Source: an uncultured Clostridia bacterium
GTDB lineage: Bacteria > Bacillota > Clostridia > Lachnospirales > CAG-274
Direction of reading: 5' to 3'
Assembly (NCBI GenBank): GCA_910579745.1
Contig: CAJTVH010000005.1
Coordinates: 1-64,000 of the forward strand
Length of the DNA: 64,000 nt
Under the pieces are notes generated by a model, which was not told where the DNA came from, did no database searches, and worked only from the letters and a program-made list of their open reading frames with translations. Below, one piece after another: positions 60,505 through 64,000 of this stretch. Numbering within the stretch: position 1 is the first letter of the stretch; each line of letters opens with the position of its first letter. A program made the translations under genes and the position numbers.

Positions 60505-61839
60505 TCAGCCTATCACGCCTATAGAAGCGGCTTCATCAGGCAGGTTAATAACTAAACCGTCATTCTCAGCTTCAGGAAGATACAAATCATAGGCTTCCGC
60601 CTCGTCCTCCCCATCGTCAAAAATAAAATTCTCGGGCTTCGCCTCGTCTCCGCCCTCGCCTGTGATAACAAAGTCTTTTATGTCTTTATACTCGTCAAGG
60701 CCCTCCGGCTTATCGATAACCGTATTGTCTATATCCCTAAGCGTATAATCAGACTCCATCTCATAATCTATACAACTGTTATCGTCACCGATTCTCATAT
60801 CACAGTAAGCGTCATAACTTAATATGCTGCCATTCTCGTCAATATGCATAATTGTTGAGAAATTAGCGAGTTTAAGCTCTCCGGCAAAATTCTCCGGCAT
60901 AACCTTCAAATCTGAGATTATATCATTAGCGTCAATCTCGGCGTATAAATCTTTTGTTCCGTCGGCGTTCTTTTTAACATATCCCAAAATAAAAGAACTC
61001 TCCTCTAAATCACCGGCTATGTCATAATAATTTAACCCCATATCAGACATCATCTTGTTAAAATCAACTTCCATTTTAATTTTAACCCCGTCAGTGTCTA
61101 TATAGTAAGTATTGTCATTATAATACAAATTCATTTTCTGCTTTATGCTTTCTTGATAAGAGCTGTCTAAACTTCCCGACATCTCAATGTCAAATTTCTC
61201 TAAATCATTCACAATCGTTTTCAAAGAACCTGTCATGGCTATTTTTACTTTTTCAGAGTCCGCGCCAAGAATTTTCATAGTCATATTTATATTTGAGTTT
61301 ACATCCATAGTAAAAGATTTTAACTCCTTATATTTTTCATCCACCCTGTTATAAAGCTCTAAAGCTTCTTCCCTGTTCTTTTTAAGATTGCTTATGATAA
61401 CCGCCAGTTCAGCGTTTGTGACAGGGTTGTCTGGTTTAAAGGTGCCGTCAGCGTATCCGTTTAAAAGGCCGGCGTTGGCGCACCTTTGAATACTGTAGCT
61501 ATGCTCGCTTTCCGAAATATCTGAAAAAGAAACTTGCAAAGTTCTGTTATCTCTCGGCAAAAACCCTTGTAAATATGATGCGAGTTCCCCTCTTTTAATA
61601 TAACCCCCTCCCATATCAGCGGCAGTCTCAGAGAAATTGTTTTTAAAAACAGATGATAACGCCAGTTGAGCGGTCGATTTTAAAGCGTTTGAGTTAGCGT
61701 CAAGTCCGTCGAACCATCCGTCGCTTTTGGCCTCCATAACTTGCCCGTATGCCCAAAAACCCGTATCCAAATCCTCAGCGTAAACGGCTGATGAAAAAAT
61801 CATAACGGATGAAACAAGCAAAGAAACAAATTTTTTCAT
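60505..61839 (-). CDS. Secreted SLH protein with lipoprotein-like central domain
   Basis: A 444-residue exported protein. The signal peptide is at residues 1-21 (MKKFVSLLVSSVMIFSSAVYA). Two SLH-type segments at ~30-155 (GYIKRGELASYLQGFLPRD; IQRCANAGLLNGYADGTFKP; VTNAELAVIISNL) precede a beta-rich domain at ~160-385 (SFTMDVNSNINMTMKILGAD and later repeats) that resembles LolA/LppX or DUF6612-type lipid-binding proteins. The tail is acidic. It would sit in the wall through its SLH part. AAGGGGGTT precedes the ATG. Function unknown; the fourth SLH protein in the window. Confidence 0.8.
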   Translation of the reverse strand: MKKFVSLLVSSVMIFSSAVYAEDLDTGFWAYGQVMEAKSDGWFDGLDANSNALKSTAQLALSSVFKNNFSETAADMGGGYIKRGELASYLQGFLPRDNRTLQVSFSDISESEHSYSIQRCANAGLLNGYADGTFKPDNPVTNAELAVIISNLKKNREEALELYNRVDEKYKELKSFTMDVNSNINMTMKILGADSEKVKIAMTGSLKTIVNDLEKFDIEMSGSLDSSYQESIKQKMNLYYNDNTYYIDTDGVKIKMEVDFNKMMSDMGLNYYDIAGDLEESSFILGYVKKNADGTKDLYAEIDANDIISDLKVMPENFAGELKLANFSTIMHIDENGSILSYDAYCDMRIGDDNSCIDYEMESDYTLRDIDNTVIDKPEGLDEYKDIKDFVITGEGGDEAKPENFIFDDGEDEAEAYDLYLPEAENDGLVINLPDEAASIGVIG

Positions 61840-62373
61840 ATTAATAACCCCCTTAAAAAATCATTATTAATCTTTTTATAAATCTACACGCGCGATAAGC
61901 GCCGGCGCCCGTCTTGTTATCACGAAAATCACCTTCCCAAGTTCATAATCCATACCGTGTCTGAAAACTCTGTAACCATTATTCCAGCAATTCCAGCATA
62001 GCACAAAAAAGAATATTTTATAGTCAGGGCTTTTGCCGAAAGTAAAACCGGCTTACGCCGCCCGTTCTTTATAACGCTTATTTAACGAAAGGCGTTTTTT
62101 AAACGCCGCAAGCGTAAAGAAATATCACATAAAATATTTTCTCTATCCTCTTATTAAGAGGAAAACAAAGTAAAAGTGGTTCATTAATTTCGTTTTAGTT
62201 TCCATAATTTTTAGAATACGTTTTAGTTTTCAGATACTCTCTAAGAAAAACACTTCATAATTATTTTAACTGGTCAAGTAAACACCCCTCTTAACTTAAA
62301 AGGCGGATACTTACTCTCTCAGTTAAATCAGCGTTTCCCTAAATAAGCGTCGGCTCCGGCGCTTAAAACTTAC
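61840..62373. other. Repeat-rich intergenic region upstream of SLH gene
   Basis: No gene seen in ~530 bases. It has GTGTCTGAAAACTCTGTAAC near 61955 and TTTTAGTTTTCAGATACTCT near 62222, which look like two ends of the GTATCTGAAAAC repeat family, and an AACGAAAGGCGTTTTTTAAA stretch with hairpin potential near 62088. The right end holds an AATCAGCGTTTCCCTAAATA end of the GGAAACGCYGATT family. Confidence 0.5.
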
Positions 62374-63582
62374 TTATTCCGTCGTGTCAAATAACGTCTC
62401 AAATCTTCTCATTGCCTCAACGGTATTTTCTTTATTGTTAAAAGCCGTAAGCCTGAAATAATTCTCGCCGTTTTTACCAAATCCAGCTCCCGGCGTTCCG
62501 ACCACATTTATTTTGTTAAGCATAATATCGAAAAAGTCCCATGAATTCATTCCGTTAGGACACTCAAACCAGATATAAGGAGAATTAACCCCTCCGAAAT
62601 ACCTTACGTTCATTTTCTCCATAGTCTCAGAAATAATTTTGGCGTTTTCCTTGTAAATATTAATCATGGCTTTGGCTTGTTTCATACCCTCCACGGAAAA
62701 AACAGTCTCGGCAGCCCTTTGAACAATATAAGGGACACCGTTAAATTTTGTCGTCTGACGGCGGTTCCACATTTTGTTAAGAGACATTTCCTTTCCGTCT
62801 GATGATTTGCCTTTAAGCTCGTTAGGAATTATCGTATACCCGCATCGAGTTCCTGTAAATCCCGCCGTTTTAGAAAGAGAACAAAACTCAACAGCACATT
62901 TTTTAGCGCCCTCAACGGCGAAAATACTCCTCGGGAGACTGTCGTCTGAAATAAAGCTTTCATAAGCCGAGTCAAAAAGTATAACCGAATCATTTTTAAG
63001 GGCGTAATCCACCCATATTTTAAGCTGTTCTTTGTTATAAACGGCTCCAGTCGGATTGTTGGGGGAGCAAAGATATATAATGTCCGCGTGAACGTTCTCA
63101 TCGGGCATAGGAAGAAAATTGTTGTCGGCGTTCGCGTCAAGATAAATTATTTTTCTTCCGTTCATTGTGTTTGTATCCACATAAACAGGATAAACGGGAT
63201 CAGGAACCATAACGACGTTGTCTATGTCGAAAAGATCCGTAATATTTCCCGTGTCGCTTTTCGCTCCGTCGCTTACGAATATCTCACTGTCATCGATTTC
63301 AACGCCGTTTCTTTTATAATATTCCTTAATAGCGTTTCTCAAAAAGTCATAGCCCTGTTCCGGGCCATAGCCTCTGAAAGTTTCGGCGGCGCCCATCTCG
63401 TCTACGGCTTTGTGAAGGCTTTTTATAACCTCGTCCGCCAAGGGCAGGGTAACGTCCCCTATTCCCAAACGTATAACCTTTTTATCCGGGTTTTGGGCTG
63501 TAAAGGCGTTCACTCTTTTAGCTATTTCGGAAAAAAGATAGCTTTCTTTTAAATTAAGATAGTTTTCATTAAACTTAGCCAT
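62374..63582 (-). CDS. dapL: LL-diaminopimelate aminotransferase
   Basis: Converts tetrahydrodipicolinate directly to LL-diaminopimelate with glutamate, a shortcut in lysine and peptidoglycan synthesis. The 402 residues begin MAKFNENYLNLKESYLFSEI and show RLGIGDVTLPL near residue 37, GYGPEQGYDFLRNAI, DPVYPVYVDTN, YLCSPNNPTGAVY near residue 170, the PLP lysine in EFCSLSKTAGFTGTRCGY near residue 235 and TPGAGFG. The start at 63582 has AGGAGG seven bases before; an ORF extension to 63687 runs into a repeat and is not used. Confidence 0.96.
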   Translation of the reverse strand: MAKFNENYLNLKESYLFSEIAKRVNAFTAQNPDKKVIRLGIGDVTLPLADEVIKSLHKAVDEMGAAETFRGYGPEQGYDFLRNAIKEYYKRNGVEIDDSEIFVSDGAKSDTGNITDLFDIDNVVMVPDPVYPVYVDTNTMNGRKIIYLDANADNNFLPMPDENVHADIIYLCSPNNPTGAVYNKEQLKIWVDYALKNDSVILFDSAYESFISDDSLPRSIFAVEGAKKCAVEFCSLSKTAGFTGTRCGYTIIPNELKGKSSDGKEMSLNKMWNRRQTTKFNGVPYIVQRAAETVFSVEGMKQAKAMINIYKENAKIISETMEKMNVRYFGGVNSPYIWFECPNGMNSWDFFDIMLNKINVVGTPGAGFGKNGENYFRLTAFNNKENTVEAMRRFETLFDTTE

Positions 63583-63628
63583 TTCCATACCTCCTAAAAA
63601 ATTTAAGGAAACATTGATTTTCTTTGTT

Positions 63629-63805
63629 AAAGCGTATTTAAAAACTCTGTATCTATTGTTAAAACTGACTGAAATTTTAACTATCAAAAAAATTGAGTTT
63701 TTTTATAAAGCTGAAATATCCAAAAAGTCATAAAAAATAAAATGAGCACGCCTCGCTTTACTTTTTATGATTTCTTGCGGACATTTTAGTTTTCAGACAC
63801 GCTTT
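63629..63805. repeat. MITE-like element, GCTGTCTTRAAAC-related, copy 3
   Basis: AAAGCGTATTTAAAAACT at the left and AGTTTTCAGACACGCTTT at the right are imperfect inverted repeats. The interior has TCTATTGTTAAAACTGAC, then TATCCAAAAAGTCATAAAAA, in the same order as the element at 39526-39690. It lies just upstream of dapL. Confidence 0.6.
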
Positions 63806-63901
63806 AAAATATTTTTTAATTATATCAAAAAAATATGGTATTGTAAAACATTTTTTCCAAAACTCCCTTTATTAATTGAACAGCCATGATAAAACTCACG
63901 T

Positions 63902-64000
63902 TTACATCGTTTCCAGCGCTTTATTTACAGTAGCCAATTTAATACAGGCGGATATAACCTCCATAGCCGTTTTAAGCTCCTCTAAATATGGATATGTCGG
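63902..64000 (-). CDS. 3' end of a gene continuing past the window
   Basis: The frame is open from the right edge to a TAA at 63902-63904 and reads PTYPYLEELKTAMEVISACI then KLATVNKALETM. It has codon use and composition like real genes, and no stop over 32 codons. The family is not recognised from this tail. It is co-oriented with dapL 320 bases downstream. Confidence 0.55.
   Translation of the reverse strand, partial: PTYPYLEELKTAMEVISACIKLATVNKALETM

Noticed and set aside
1..64000. CRISPR array, prophage, rRNA or tRNA genes
   Set aside because: No regularly spaced direct repeats, phage structural genes, rRNA segments or tRNA cloverleaf sequences were recognised on either strand. Very short or diverged RNA genes could be missed by eye.

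Overview
The window is low-GC DNA (about one third G+C by eye) from a Gram-positive anaerobe, most likely class Clostridia. Supporting signs are strong purine-rich ribosome-binding sites, the greA-lysS pair, the birA / DUF6145-like / dusB neighbourhood, LL-diaminopimelate aminotransferase (dapL), a carboxyspermidine-type polyamine route, surface proteins with S-layer homology (SLH) repeats, and a str operon (rpsL-rpsG-fusA-tuf) read leftwards. Species cannot be fixed from the sequence. No rRNA, tRNA, CRISPR array or prophage was seen.

Layout. 1-0.5 kb: C-terminal part of an ISAs1-type transposase. 1-12.4 kb: housekeeping genes (rpmB, HD phosphohydrolase, transketolase, transaldolase, YdcF-like protein, methyltransferase, Hsp33, BirA, DusB, esterase). 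12.4-16.5 kb: accessory surface block with a sigma-like regulator, two tandemly duplicated SLH proteins and a secreted transglutaminase-like protein ending in a dockerin module. 16.5-22.5 kb: methionine aminopeptidase, a DUF2161-like protein, Xaa-Pro aminopeptidase, greA and lysS. 22.8-25.3 kb: a foreign-looking restriction-modification island with a frameshifted methyltransferase and decayed genes. 25.4-38.8 kb: flavoprotein, ispE, coaBC, DNA glycosylase, a nadD-yqeK fusion, rsfS, a large hybrid histidine kinase and glycogen phosphorylase. 39.8-48.7 kb: an SLH/YcdB-type secreted protein and a polyamine operon (speD, arginine/lysine/ornithine decarboxylase, speE, broken fkbM, carboxyspermidine dehydrogenase, nspC). 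49.2-53.3 kb: a decayed membrane-protein gene and two tandem acyltransferase-3 paralogues. 53.6-58.4 kb: the str operon. 58.7-64 kb: branched-chain aminotransferase, low-molecular-weight phosphatase, an SLH lipid-binding-like protein, dapL and the end of one more gene.

How the parts fit. Central carbon (tkt, tal, glgP), translation (rpmB, rpsL, rpsG, fusA, tuf, lysS, map, rsfS, dusB), cofactors (birA, nadD, coaBC, ispE) and polyamine genes form the stable core. A second theme is the cell surface: four SLH proteins, a dockerin-transglutaminase protein, and two surface-polymer acyltransferases.

Most notable observations. One acyltransferase gene carries a pure run of 15 G bases just after its start and is out of frame here, while its tandem paralogue has the same run broken up by A residues and is in frame; this looks like a phase-variable contingency locus. 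The SLH block is a 1.16-kb tandem duplication with readable junctions, whose non-coding flanks are far better conserved than the coding sequence. The intergenic regions hold at least five families of short elements with terminal inverted repeats (MITE-like).
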